A stretch of DNA of 53,817 bases from Pseudoxanthomonas jiangsuensis (GTDB lineage Bacteria > Pseudomonadota > Gammaproteobacteria > Xanthomonadales > Xanthomonadaceae). The stretch lies in assembly GCF_010093185.1 (NCBI RefSeq), contig NZ_PDWL01000026.1, forward strand, positions 1-53,817, written 5' to 3'. The position numbers and the translations under genes are program-made. Within the stretch, counting starts at the first letter, position 1; the number at the start of each line of letters is the position of its first letter. The notes beneath the pieces were generated by a model. That model saw only the letters and a program-made list of their open reading frames with translations, was not told the DNA's origin and searched no databases. Shown one piece after another: positions 42,967 through 51,049 of this stretch.

Positions 42967-44118
42967 CTAGCCGCGGGGGGCGGCGTGCGCGGCGGTGGCC
43001 TCGCGCCAGTGCCGCAGGTGCTCGAGCTTGCGCAGGTAGACCTGGCGCACCTGGGACGTGGTGCCCAGCTCGTGGGCGCGGACCAGCTCGCGGCGGGCGC
43101 GCTGCAGGTCGCCGGCGAGGAAATAGGCCCGGGCCAGGCCGAAATGGAACTGGTGCTGGCCGTCCTGGATGCGGATGGCGGTGCGGTAGTGGCGGATGGC
43201 GCAGGCGTAGTCGCCCCCGTTCTCGCAACGCACCGCGAGCATGAACTGGTGGAAGGGGTCGTTGCGCTGCACCCGCTCCTGGCGGCGGGCATAGCTGCGG
43301 GCCTTGCCGTCCTGGCCGCTGCGCCGGTACAGCGCGACCAGGTTGCTGAGCGCGGCCCCGTAGAACGGGCGCAGATCCAGGGCGGTGAGGAAGGCCTGCT
43401 CGGCGCCGCGCAGGTCCTCCTGGCGCTGCAGCAGCACGCCCAGGTTGTTCCAGGCGGCGACGAACCCGGCGTCGTCGGCCAGGGAGGCACGCAAAGCAGC
43501 CAGCGCCGCGGCCTCGTCGCCAGCCGCCAGCAGCTCGGCGCCACGGTTGTTGTGGTAATGGGCCATGGCCCGGGTGTCGCTGACGATGTGCGGGCGCTCG
43601 CGGCTGACCAGCACGTTGCGGTCCAGGTCGACGATCTTGGTCTGGCTGCCGACCCGCACGCCGACGTTGACGTGGTCGGCGTTGTAGACGATGCCCTGGT
43701 CCTCGTACCAGGCCAGGACCTCGCCGACCTCCTGCACATCCGCGTCCAGGCCGGCCTCGCGCGCCAGGGCCACGAACAGCAGGGAGAAGGACAGGCAGTT
43801 GGCGCGGCGGTCGCGCCAGGTCTCGGCGACGGTGCGGGTGGTCTGGTAGTCGTACTCCAGGGCCATGCCCCGTTCGCCGAAGATCAGCTCGACCAGCCGC
43901 TCCAGACGTGCGGTCGGTCCCGGGCCGGGCGCGACCACCCGCGCGTGCACCAGGGCGCGCAGCTCGTCGGGAATGCGCATCACCTCGGCCTGGGTCGGCG
44001 TCGCCGGAACCGCTGCGGCCGCGGGAACTGGGTCCGGGCTCAGGGGAGCGGCGAGGACCGGCAGGCCCGCTGCGGCCAAGGCCAGGAACAGGGTGGTGGC
44101 AAGTGTCCGCTGCAGCAT
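42967..44118 (-). CDS. Secreted transglutaminase-like TPR protein
   Basis: 383 residues. Signal peptide MLQRTLATTLFLALAAAGLP. A transglutaminase-like fold comes first (TARLERLVELIFGERGMALEYD, RRANCLSFSLLFVALAREAGLDADVQEV; Cys in ANCLSFS is the candidate nucleophile), then at least four TPR units from ~190 (YHNNRGAELLAAGDEAAALAAL, WNNLGVLLQRQEDLRGAEQAF, NLVALYRRSGQDGKAR, HFGLARAYFLAGDLQRARREL). Such proteins act in the periplasm as peptide-binding scaffolds or cysteine peptidases. Between motB and the S4 gene. Confidence 0.85.
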   Translation of the reverse strand: MLQRTLATTLFLALAAAGLPVLAAPLSPDPVPAAAAVPATPTQAEVMRIPDELRALVHARVVAPGPGPTARLERLVELIFGERGMALEYDYQTTRTVAETWRDRRANCLSFSLLFVALAREAGLDADVQEVGEVLAWYEDQGIVYNADHVNVGVRVGSQTKIVDLDRNVLVSRERPHIVSDTRAMAHYHNNRGAELLAAGDEAAALAALRASLADDAGFVAAWNNLGVLLQRQEDLRGAEQAFLTALDLRPFYGAALSNLVALYRRSGQDGKARSYARRQERVQRNDPFHQFMLAVRCENGGDYACAIRHYRTAIRIQDGQHQFHFGLARAYFLAGDLQRARRELVRAHELGTTSQVRQVYLRKLEHLRHWREATAAHAAPRG

Positions 44119-44169
44119 GATCGCCCCTCCGCGTCTGCCATGCCGGGGCAGTGTATGCCTGTCGGGCCG

Positions 44170-45240
44170 CTACCGCGCCGGGGCCGGGCGCATGGCCACG
44201 CTGGACGAATCGACCGGGGCCGGCCCGACCGTGGGCGCCACCACCGGGCGGCTGCCGGCCACGGCAGGGGTGTTGCCGGTGGCGGTGGAAGCCGGGGCCA
44301 GGACCGGTGCGTCGCCTGGACCGGCATCCCTGCCGCTGCCGGGCGCCGCGGCCAGCGCGTCGGCAATGGCGTCGGATTCGCGGTTGAGCACCACCAGGCT
44401 TATCCGGCGGTTGGTCGGCGCGCGCGGGTCGGTGCGGTCGAACGGCACCGAGGACGCCAGGCCGACCACGCGCGCGATCCGGGCCTCCTGCAGGCCGCCT
44501 TCCAGCAGGGCGCGGCGGGCGGCGTTGGCGCGCTCGCTGGACAGCTCCCAGTTGCCGTAGCCGTGCGGGGCGTGGAACGGGGTCTCGTCGGTGTGCCCGG
44601 CCAGGGCGATCTGGTGGCTGTCCGACTCGGCCAGCAGCTTGCCCAGCTCGTGCATCACCTCGACCGTGTAGTCCTTCATCCGCGAGCCGCCCAGGTCGAA
44701 CATCGGCCGGTTCAGGCGGTCGACGATCTGGATCCGCAGGCCCTCGGGAGTCAGGTCGATCAGCAGCTGGTCCTTGAACGGCGCCAGTGCCAGGCTCTTC
44801 TCGATCGCTTCCTCCAGGCCCTTGCGCAGTTCCTCCAGCTGGCGCCGATCCTCGGCCTTGGCCGCGGCGCGTGCGGCCGCGTCGGCCTCCGCCTTCGACT
44901 GCGGCCTCTGCGCCTGGCCCGGATCGCCCGGGCGCGGGCCGATGCCGCCGGGGATGGACAGGGCGTTGGCGGTGGGGATCAGCTTGTCCGAAGCGCCGCC
45001 CGGACCGAGCGAGCTGGAGCCGGGGATGGCCGCGGTGCCTTCCACCGCGCTGGGGTTCTTGAAGTATTCGGAGACGGCCGCCTTCTGCTCCTTGCTGGCG
45101 ATGCCGACCAGCCACATCACCAGGAAGAACGCCATCATCGCGGTCACGAAGTCGGCGTAGGCGACCTTCCAGGCGCCGCCGTGGTGGCCGCCGGCGACCT
45201 TCTTGACCCGGCGGATGATGATCGGCTGCTTGGCTTCCAT
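44170..45240 (-). CDS. motB: Flagellar motor protein MotB
   Basis: Stator subunit, 356 residues. N-terminal single helix with the ion-binding aspartate Asp30 in WKVAYADFVTAMMAFFLVMW, then a long linker and the peptidoglycan-binding OmpA-like domain (QLLIDLTPEGLRIQIVDRLNRPMF, ...SHQIALAGHTDETPFHAPHGYGNWELSSERANAARRAL, ARVVGLASSVPF), which anchors the stator to the wall. A 9-base gap separates it from motA. The C-terminal ~80 residues are low-complexity and variable. Downstream of the sigma-28-type promoter before motA. Confidence 0.96.
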   Translation of the reverse strand: MEAKQPIIIRRVKKVAGGHHGGAWKVAYADFVTAMMAFFLVMWLVGIASKEQKAAVSEYFKNPSAVEGTAAIPGSSSLGPGGASDKLIPTANALSIPGGIGPRPGDPGQAQRPQSKAEADAAARAAAKAEDRRQLEELRKGLEEAIEKSLALAPFKDQLLIDLTPEGLRIQIVDRLNRPMFDLGGSRMKDYTVEVMHELGKLLAESDSHQIALAGHTDETPFHAPHGYGNWELSSERANAARRALLEGGLQEARIARVVGLASSVPFDRTDPRAPTNRRISLVVLNRESDAIADALAAAPGSGRDAGPGDAPVLAPASTATGNTPAVAGSRPVVAPTVGPAPVDSSSVAMRPAPAR

Positions 45241-45249
45241 GGCGCCGGC

Positions 45250-46104
45250 TCAGCGGCTGCCGCGCAGGTGGGCTTCCAGGTCGGCGAAGGCCGGACGCAC
45301 GTCGGAGAACAGCAGCTTGCGGGCGAACTCCACCGCCACCGTCGGCGGGTAGCCGCGCAGGCTGGAGACCAGGGCCATCTTGATGATCTCGAAGGCCTTG
45401 CCTTCCTCGTGGGCGCGGTGGCCCATGGCCGAGGCCAGCGGGCCGACGAAGCCGTAGCCCAGCAGGATGCCGAGGAAGGTGCCGACCAGCGCGGCGGCGA
45501 CGTGGTGGCCGATCTCGGCGACCTCGCCGCCGATGGCGGCCATGGTGATGACGATGCCCAGCACCGCGGCGACGATGCCGAAGCCGGGCAGGGAGTCGGC
45601 CAGCACCTGCAGGGCGTGGGCCGGTTCGTGCGCCTCCTGGTGGTGGGTCTCGACCTCGACCTCCAGCAACTGCTCCAGCTCGTGCGGCTCCATGTTGCCG
45701 CTGACCATCAGCCGCAGGCAGTCGGTGGTGAACTCCATCAGGTGGTGGTCGGCCAGCAGCTTGGGGTACTTGGAGAACACCGCGCTGGAGCCCGGATTGT
45801 CGATGTCCTTCTCGATCCCGATCATGCCTTCCTTGCGCGCCTTGACCAGCACGTCGTAGACCATCGACAGGATGTCGATGTAGTCGGCGCGCTTGTAGCG
45901 GGCGCCCTTGAGGGTGCCGGGGATGCCCTTGAGCACCGCCTTGACCACCTTCATCGGGTTGGCGACCAGGAACGCGCCGAACGCCGCGCCGCCGATGATC
46001 AGCACCTCGTAGGGCTGCCAGAGCGCGGCGATGTTGCCGTGCGACAGCACGTACCCGCCGACCACGCTGAGGATGACGACGATGAAGCCGATGATGATGA
46101 GCAT
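45250..46104 (-). CDS. motA: Flagellar motor protein MotA
   Basis: Proton-channel stator subunit, 284 residues, family length. Four membrane segments: MLIIIGFIVVILSVVGGYVLSHG, VLIIGGAAFGAFLVA, LPGFGIVAAVLGIVITMAAIGG and ALVGTFLGILLGYGFVGPLAS; the cytoplasmic loop has VETHHQEAHEPAHALQVLADSLPG. The start at MLIIIG is preferred because a longer frame to 46356 adds only low-complexity sequence and would run past the promoter. First gene of the motAB operon. Confidence 0.96.
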   Translation of the reverse strand: MLIIIGFIVVILSVVGGYVLSHGNIAALWQPYEVLIIGGAAFGAFLVANPMKVVKAVLKGIPGTLKGARYKRADYIDILSMVYDVLVKARKEGMIGIEKDIDNPGSSAVFSKYPKLLADHHLMEFTTDCLRLMVSGNMEPHELEQLLEVEVETHHQEAHEPAHALQVLADSLPGFGIVAAVLGIVITMAAIGGEVAEIGHHVAAALVGTFLGILLGYGFVGPLASAMGHRAHEEGKAFEIIKMALVSSLRGYPPTVAVEFARKLLFSDVRPAFADLEAHLRGSR

Positions 46105-46132
46105 GAAGGCGGGCGCGCGCGGGGTTGACACC

Positions 46133-46159
46133 GTATCGGCAGTGGCCGGGCGAAATTGA
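46133..46159 (-). promoter_or_regulatory. Sigma-28 (FliA) promoter of motAB
   Basis: Read on the minus strand: TCAATTTC, 11 bases, then GCCGATAC. The FliA consensus is TAAAGTTT-N11-GCCGATAA, so the -10 matches 7 of 8 and the spacer is exact. It ends 29 bases before the motA ATG. This places motAB in the late flagellar class. Confidence 0.85.
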
Positions 46160-46303
46160 GAGCGTCCGGAAAAGGCCCTGGAGACCGCCGGCCGGGCCTG
46201 GCGCGCGGCCGCGGTTCCGGCTGAAACCGTGTCGGGGCGGGCGGGCGCAGGTGTATCCTGCGCCGCCGCCGGAACGGCGCCCCCCACTGCCAGGAGTCCC
46301 CGC

Positions 46304-46648
46304 ATGATCCAGCGTTTCGAAGTCGGTCCGCGCATGTCCGAGCTCGCCGTCCACAACGGCGTGGCCTATCTCGCCGGGCAGGTGCCCGAGGACGCCTCGC
46401 AGGACATCACCGGCCAGACCCGGCAGGTGCTGGAGGCGATCGACGCCCTGCTGGCCCAGGCCGGCACCGACAAGACCCGGATCCTGCGCGCGCAGATCTT
46501 CCTGGCCGACGTGGCCGACTTCGCCGGCATGAACCAGGCCTGGGACGCCTGGGTCGTGGCCGGCCACACCCCGCCGCGCGCCACCGTGCAGGCGGTCCTG
46601 GCCAAGCCGGAATGGAAGGTCGAGATCGTGGTCACCGCCGCGGTCTGA
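46304..46648 (+). CDS. RidA family protein (YoaB-like)
   Basis: 114 residues of the Rid/YjgF superfamily: RMSELAVHNGVAYLAGQVPED, TGQTRQVLEAIDALLAQAGTDKTRILRAQIFLADVADFAGMNQAWDAWV, and PPRATVQAVLAKPEWKVEIVVTAAV. The Arg of PPRATV, needed for imine/enamine hydrolysis in RidA, is present. It is divergent from motA. CAGGAG precedes the ATG. Confidence 0.92.
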   Translation: MIQRFEVGPRMSELAVHNGVAYLAGQVPEDASQDITGQTRQVLEAIDALLAQAGTDKTRILRAQIFLADVADFAGMNQAWDAWVVAGHTPPRATVQAVLAKPEWKVEIVVTAAV

Positions 46649-46689
46649 GCCGCGGCGTCGCCATCCCGGGTCGGCGGGGAGGCGTGGCG

Positions 46690-47277
46690 ATGAGCGCCGC
46701 TGCCGGCGGCGACCTGTTCGCCGCGCCCGCCGGGCTCCACAGCCTGTTCTTCGCCCTGTTGCCGGATCCGGCGACGGTGGCCGCGCTGGGCTTGGCGCGG
46801 ACGGCGCTGGAAGCCACGCTGCCGCCGCAGCGTGGCGCAGGTATCCCCGAGGCGCGGCTGCACCTGACCCTGCACTGGCTGGGCGAGTGGTCGCAGCTGC
46901 CGCCGCAGGCGGTCGCCGCGGCCAGGCAGGCGGCCGTGTTGGTGCAGGGAGAAGCCTTCACCCTGCGCCTGGACCAGGCCGACTGCTTCGGCCACGCCGA
47001 GGCGATCTGGGTGCTGCGGCCGTCCGCATCGCCGGCCGCGCTGTCGGCGCTGCACCGCGACCTGGCCGCCGCGCTGGCGCGGCAGCGCCTCCGCCTGCCG
47101 GGCGGTCCGGCCTTCGCTCCGCACGTGAGCCTGCGCCGGCGCGCCACCGCGCGCTTCGCGGCCCGGTCGCTGCCGCCGGTGGAGTGGCCGGTGGACGGCT
47201 TCGCCCTGGTCCACAGCGAGCGTGAGGCCGGGCGCACCGCCTACCACCTCATCGACCGCTGGCCGCTTCCTTTGTAG
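46690..47277 (+). CDS. thpR: RNA 2',3'-cyclic phosphodiesterase ThpR
   Basis: 195 residues of the 2H phosphoesterase family. The two catalytic HxTx motifs are HLTL (in EARLHLTLHWLGEW, ~residue 57-60) and HVSL (in FAPHVSLRRR), as in ThpR/LigT. LFFALLPDP is the usual start. Substrate: 2',3'-cyclic RNA ends. Its TAG stop codon is provided by the GTAG end of the palindromic repeat that follows. Confidence 0.9.
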   Translation: MSAAAGGDLFAAPAGLHSLFFALLPDPATVAALGLARTALEATLPPQRGAGIPEARLHLTLHWLGEWSQLPPQAVAAARQAAVLVQGEAFTLRLDQADCFGHAEAIWVLRPSASPAALSALHRDLAAALARQRLRLPGGPAFAPHVSLRRRATARFAARSLPPVEWPVDGFALVHSEREAGRTAYHLIDRWPLPL

Positions 47278-47378
47278 GAGCCGGTCTTGCCGGCGACCGT
47301 GGAGGCGGACGCATCAATGGCATCCGGTTTCATGCAAACGCTTCGGCCATGGCGGTCGCCGGCAAGACCGGCTCCTAC
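47274..47378. repeat. GTAG-type palindromic repeat (SMAG/REP-like)
   Basis: Perfect 26-base inverted arms at 47274-47299 and 47353-47378 starting with GTAGGAGCCGG and ending in CCGGCTCCTAC, separated by 53 bases. This is the pattern of GTAG elements of Stenotrophomonas and relatives. Its outer TAG/CTA triplets are the stop codons of the two convergent genes, so it forms all of the intergenic space and probably ends both transcripts. Confidence 0.9.
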
Positions 47379-48616
47379 ATGGATTGCAGATGAGCGGCCG
47401 CGGCCAGGCCGGCCCGGCGGCCGCTGGCGAAGCAGGCGGTGAGCAGGTAGCCGCCGGTCGGCGCTTCCCAGTCCAGCATCTCGCCGGCGAAGAACACGCC
47501 GGGCAAGGTGGTGCCCATCAGCGCGCTGTCCAGCGCTTCCAGGCGCACGCCGCCGCCGCTGCTGATCGCCTCGGCGATCGGCCGCGGGCGCAGCAGCCGC
47601 AAGGGCAGGCGCTTGAGCGTGGCGGCGATCCGGTCCATGTCGGCCAGCTCGCCGGGCCCGAGCACCTCGCGCAGCAGCGCGGCCTTGACCCCGCCCACCC
47701 CGGCCTGGCGGCGCAGATGCTCGCTCAGGCTGCGGCCCTGGCGGGGCTTGCCCAGCTCGCTGCGCAGGCGTTCCAGGCTGCGGCCGGGCACCAGGTCCAG
47801 CCACAGGGTGGCGTGGCCGTCGCGGGCGATAGCCTCGCGCAGGGGCCCCGACAGCGCATAGACCAGGCTGCCTTCGACGCCGTCGGCGCTGACCACGCAT
47901 TCGCCCTGCAGGGAATGCTCGCCGCCGGCGGCGTCGCGCCAGTGCGCGACCACCGGCTTCAGCGGCGCGCCGGCGTGGCGTTCGGCGAAATGCGCGCTCC
48001 AGCCGGCGTCGAAGCCGCAGTTGGAGGGCAGCAGGGGCGCCACGTCCACGCCACGGGCGGCTACCGCCTCGACCCAGGCGCCGTCCGAGCCCAGCTGCGG
48101 CCAGCTGCCGCCGCCGAGCGCGAGCACGGTAGCCGCGGCGCGGATCCGGCGTTCGCCTTCGGGCGTGGCCAGGCGCAGCGCGCCGTCCGCGTCCCAGCCC
48201 TGCCAGCGGTGCTGGACGTGGAAACGCACGCCCTGGTCCTTCAGCCGCCGCACCCAGCCGCGCAGCAAAGGTGCGGCCTTGCGGTCCAGCGGGAACACCC
48301 GGTCGGAGCTGCCGACATAGGTCTCCACGCCCAGTCCGCGCGCCCACTGGCGCAGGTCGTCGGCGCCGAAGTCGCGCAGCCAGGCGGCGACCTCGGCCTG
48401 GCGCGCGCCGTAGCGGGCGGCGAAGCCGGGCATCGGTTCGGCATGGGTGAGGTTGAGGCCGCCCTTGCCGGCGATCAGGAACTTGCGCCCGACCGAGCCC
48501 TTGGCCTCGAACAGGTCGACCTCGCAGCCGGCCGCGCGCGCGGCCTCGGCGGCCATCAGGCCGGCCGGCCCGCCGCCGATGATGGCCAGGCCGGGAAGGG
48601 TGTCGGGTACGGACAT
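47375..48616 (-). CDS. TIGR03862-type flavoprotein (HI0933/YhiN-like)
   Basis: 413 residues. FAD-binding Rossmann motif IIGGGPAGLMAAEAARAAG (~10-28), ending VDLFEAKGSVGRKFLIAGKGGLNLTH, the signature of the HI0933 flavoproteins; VLALGGGSWPQLGSDG and the C-terminal GVFFAGEMLDWEAPTGGYLLTACFASGR are also typical. The function is unknown. Start at MSVPDTLP gives the motif at the normal distance; the frame extends to 48670. Confidence 0.9.
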   Translation of the reverse strand: MSVPDTLPGLAIIGGGPAGLMAAEAARAAGCEVDLFEAKGSVGRKFLIAGKGGLNLTHAEPMPGFAARYGARQAEVAAWLRDFGADDLRQWARGLGVETYVGSSDRVFPLDRKAAPLLRGWVRRLKDQGVRFHVQHRWQGWDADGALRLATPEGERRIRAAATVLALGGGSWPQLGSDGAWVEAVAARGVDVAPLLPSNCGFDAGWSAHFAERHAGAPLKPVVAHWRDAAGGEHSLQGECVVSADGVEGSLVYALSGPLREAIARDGHATLWLDLVPGRSLERLRSELGKPRQGRSLSEHLRRQAGVGGVKAALLREVLGPGELADMDRIAATLKRLPLRLLRPRPIAEAISSGGGVRLEALDSALMGTTLPGVFFAGEMLDWEAPTGGYLLTACFASGRRAGLAAAAHLQSM

Positions 48617-48620
48617 GGCC

Positions 48621-49073
48621 TCAGTGCGGCGTCGCGCCCAGCAGTTCGACCTCGAACACCAGCGAGGCATGCGGCGGAATGACGTTGCCGGCGCCGCGGC
48701 GGCCGTAGGCCTGCTCGGCCGGGATCAGCAGGGTGCGCCTGCCGCCCACCCGCATCCCGGCCACGCCCTCGTCCCAGCCGCGGATGACCTGGCCGGCGCC
48801 GAGCAGGAAGGTGAACGGCTGGCCGCGGTCGCGCGAGCTGTCGAACTTCGCGCCGCGGCGGTCGGCGTTGCGCTCGTCGTAGAGCCAGCCGGTGTAGTGC
48901 ACGGTGACGTCCTGGCCGGCGCTGGCGGTCTCGCCGGTGCCGATGGCGTCGTCGATCCTCTGCAGCTCGGCGACGCTGCCGCCGGGCGGCGGGCCGGGTT
49001 CGGCGCAGGCCGCCAGCAGCAGCGCGCACAGCAGGGCCGGCAGGAGGAGGAGCGGGGCGGGGCGACGGAGCAT
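48621..49073 (-). CDS. FKBP-type peptidyl-prolyl isomerase, lipoprotein
   Basis: 150 residues. Lipoprotein signal with lipobox LAAC (Cys23). The FKBP domain is complete: [65 protein letters not shown] and [15 protein letters not shown]. It catalyses proline isomerisation of envelope proteins, probably in the periplasm. Stop 4 bases from the flavoprotein start, so the two are likely co-transcribed. Confidence 0.94.
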   Translation of the reverse strand: MLRRPAPLLLLPALLCALLLAACAEPGPPPGGSVAELQRIDDAIGTGETASAGQDVTVHYTGWLYDERNADRRGAKFDSSRDRGQPFTFLLGAGQVIRGWDEGVAGMRVGGRRTLLIPAEQAYGRRGAGNVIPPHASLVFEVELLGATPH

Positions 49074-49167
49074 GGCGGCGGGGGTGTGCAGGCGTTCGGG
49101 CGCGCAAGGGTAACCGACCGGCCGAGTCCCCGGCGGAGGCGGCCGGCGCACGGCTTATCATGCGCGC

Positions 49168-49524
49168 ATGGCCAAGCTGCTGTTCAACCTGCGCAACGTG
49201 CCCGACGACGAGGCCGACGAGGTGCGTGCGCTGCTCGATGCGCACGCGCTGGACTGGTACGAGACCCGGCCCGGTCCGTGGGGCGTCTCCGCCGGCGGGC
49301 TGTGGCTGCGCGATGCCGGGGCCTACCCACGGGCCCGGCAACTTCTGGACGACTATCAGCGCGAACGCCGCTCGCGGGCACGCGAGGCTGAAGCGCACGA
49401 GGGTCGGCAGACGTTCCTCGAACTGCTGCGGACCCGTCCCGGGTTCGTGCTGCCGCGGCTGCTGGCGATCCTGGCGGTGATCGCGCTGACCCTGGCCCTG
49501 CCGTGGTGGTTGCTGCGCGTATGA
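49168..49524 (+). CDS. DUF6164 family protein
   Basis: 118 residues: N-terminal LLFNLRNVPDDEADEVRALLDAHALDWYETRPGPWGVSAGGLWL, then a C-terminal membrane helix (LLAILAVIALTLALPWWLL). This small family is typical of Xanthomonadaceae and its function is unknown. The stop overlaps the next start by ATGA, so the gene is translationally coupled to trhO. Confidence 0.85.
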   Translation: MAKLLFNLRNVPDDEADEVRALLDAHALDWYETRPGPWGVSAGGLWLRDAGAYPRARQLLDDYQRERRSRAREAEAHEGRQTFLELLRTRPGFVLPRLLAILAVIALTLALPWWLLRV

Positions 49525-50315
49525 TCCTGAATGTCGCTGCCTACCATTTCACCCCGGTCGCCGAACCGCAGGCGCTGGCCGACTGGCTGCGCCTGCAGTG
49601 CGGGGAGGCCGGACTGCTCGGCACCGTGCTGGTGGCGCCGGAGGGCGTCAACCTGTTCCTGGCCGGCGACGAGGCCGGGTTGCGCGGCGTGCTCGAGCGC
49701 CTGCGCGGGTGGCCGGGGCTGGAACGCCTGCAGTGCAAGTTCAGCTACAGCCGCTCCCAGCCGTTCGCCCGGCTGAAGGTGAAGGTCAAGGCCGAGATCA
49801 TCAGCTTCCGCCATTCGCAGGCCACGCCGCTGGCTGCCGGCGAACGCGCGCCGGCGGTCGATCCGCCGACCCTGGCGCGCTGGCTGGCCCAGGGCGGGCG
49901 CGACGACGCCGGCCGCCCGGTGGTGATGCTCGACACCCGCAACGTTCAGGAAGTCGGGCACGGCACCTTCGCCGGCGCGCTGACCCTGCCGATCAGCCGC
50001 TTCACCGAACTGCCGGCCGCGCTCGAGCCGCACCGGGAGGCTTTGAAGGACGCCACCGTGGTCAGCTTCTGCACCGGCGGCATCCGCTGCGAGAAGGCGG
50101 CGTTGTGGATGCGCCAGCACGGCATGGACAACGTGCTGCAGCTGGACGGCGGGATCCTCGGCTATTTCGAGCAGGTCGGCGGCCTGGGCTACGAGGGCGG
50201 CTGCTTCGTATTCGACGCGCGCGTGGCGCTGGATCCGCAGCTGCGCCCACTGGTCGATGAAGCAACCGGCGGCGATGCGGAGGAAACGCTTGCGCCCATC
50301 TTGGCGACTGGATAA
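49521..50315 (+). CDS. trhO: tRNA uridine(34) hydroxylase TrhO (YceA)
   Basis: 264 residues. Oxygen-dependent hydroxylation of U34 in tRNAs to ho5U. N-terminal acylphosphatase-like domain (ILNVAAYHFTPV, GTVLVAPEGVNLFLAG), then a rhodanese domain with VVMLDTRNVQEVGHGTFAGAL and the active-site loop VVSFCTGGIRCEKAA (Cys184, Cys190). The family's C-terminal Cys-rich part is absent, as in shorter homologues. Upstream of the tRNA cluster by only 23 bases, which fits its tRNA-modifying role by position only. Confidence 0.94.
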   Translation: MILNVAAYHFTPVAEPQALADWLRLQCGEAGLLGTVLVAPEGVNLFLAGDEAGLRGVLERLRGWPGLERLQCKFSYSRSQPFARLKVKVKAEIISFRHSQATPLAAGERAPAVDPPTLARWLAQGGRDDAGRPVVMLDTRNVQEVGHGTFAGALTLPISRFTELPAALEPHREALKDATVVSFCTGGIRCEKAALWMRQHGMDNVLQLDGGILGYFEQVGGLGYEGGCFVFDARVALDPQLRPLVDEATGGDAEETLAPILATG

Positions 50316-50338
50316 GATGCGCGCCCTCAGCTTCATGT

Positions 50339-50414
50339 GGGGCCATAGCTCAGCTGGGAGAGCGCCTGCATGGCATGCAGGAGGTCGGCGGTTCGATCCC
50401 GCCTGGCTCCACCA
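50339..50414 (+). tRNA. tRNA-Ala(GGC)
   Basis: Complete cloverleaf: acceptor GGGGCCA/TGGCTCC (one G-T pair), D arm AGCTCAGCTGGGAGAGC, anticodon stem CCTGC/GCAGG with loop ATGGCAT (anticodon GGC), T arm with GGTTCGATCCC, and encoded ACCA. First of three tRNA genes. Confidence 0.98.
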
Positions 50415-50449
50415 CTCCGGCGCAGGCCGGGCGAACTGAGATGCTTCAA

Positions 50450-50525
50450 GTCCCCATCGTCTAGAGGCCTAGGACATTACCCTTTCACGGTAGCGACCGG
50501 GGTTCGAATCCCCGTGGGGACGCCA
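50450..50525 (+). tRNA. tRNA-Glu(TTC)
   Basis: Acceptor GTCCCCA/TGGGGAC, anticodon loop CTTTCAC with anticodon TTC, T loop GGTTCGAATCC, encoded GCCA. It lies between the two alanine tRNAs, 35 bases after the first. Confidence 0.98.
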
Positions 50526-50574
50526 CCTTCCACGATCCGGCTGCATCAGGGCCGTCTCGTTTCCAGCTTCACGC

Positions 50575-50650
50575 GGGGCCATAGCTCAGCTGGGAGAGCG
50601 CCTGCATGGCATGCAGGAGGTCGGCGGTTCGATCCCGCCTGGCTCCACCA
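50575..50650 (+). tRNA. tRNA-Ala(GGC), second copy
   Basis: Sequence identical to the first alanine tRNA over all 76 bases, with the same CAGCTTCA shortly before it, so the cluster probably arose by a duplication that included a little upstream sequence. Confidence 0.98.
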
Positions 50651-50661
50651 AGATGCAAACG

Positions 50662-50691
50662 ACGGGCCCGCAATGCGGGCCCGTTCTTTTT
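50662..50691 (+). terminator. Rho-independent terminator of the tRNA cluster
   Basis: Perfect 10-base stem ACGGGCCCGC/GCGGGCCCGT, 3-base loop AAT, then TCTTTTT, 12 bases after the last tRNA. Confidence 0.93.
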
Positions 50692-50733
50692 GCACCCTAG
50701 CGGGGCGTCGGATGCAGTGGCGCCAATGTGGCG

Positions 50734-50901
50734 TCAGCGCTGCTGGCGGTGCTGCTCGTCCTGCGGTTTCTGCTGCGGGTCACGGCCCTTCTGCTGGTCG
50801 TTCTGGTCCCACTGTTGCTGCTGCTGGCGGTTCTGGTCCTGATCGCGCTGCGGGTTCGGGCTCTGGCGCTGCGGATCGTTCTGGTTCTTGTGGTTGGCCA
50901 T
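50734..50901 (-). CDS. Small glutamine-rich protein
   Basis: 55 residues from MANHKNQNDPQRQSPNPQRD, made almost only of Q, N, D, R, P and K (NRQQQQQWDQNDQQKGRDPQ), so intrinsically disordered and highly charged. Similar tiny proteins occur in xanthomonads. No function can be proposed. Frame use fits the local high GC codon pattern poorly because of CAG/GAC runs, so coding status is probable but not certain. Confidence 0.6.
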   Translation of the reverse strand: MANHKNQNDPQRQSPNPQRDQDQNRQQQQQWDQNDQQKGRDPQQKPQDEQHRQQR

Positions 50902-51049
50902 GGTCGTGCTCCATCGCGCGGCCGATTTGACCGCACGCACAGGCTAGGTGCGGGCGGGTAAAACGGCGGTGGACAGTTCGCTAGCGTGGCGTGACGGGTT
51001 CACCTTCGTGCACGGGCGGGTGAAGCGTTCATGGCAGGTGCGAGCCGCC

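Noticed and set aside
41831..46567. A single minus-strand open frame of 1578 codons
   Set aside because: It is the shadow frame of motA, motB and the TPR gene in GC-rich DNA; only its last 206 codons (MscS) look like protein.
50302..50700. tRNA cluster as an integration site
   Set aside because: No integrase gene or partial tRNA repeat nearby; the Tn3 element at 52,009 is independent of it.
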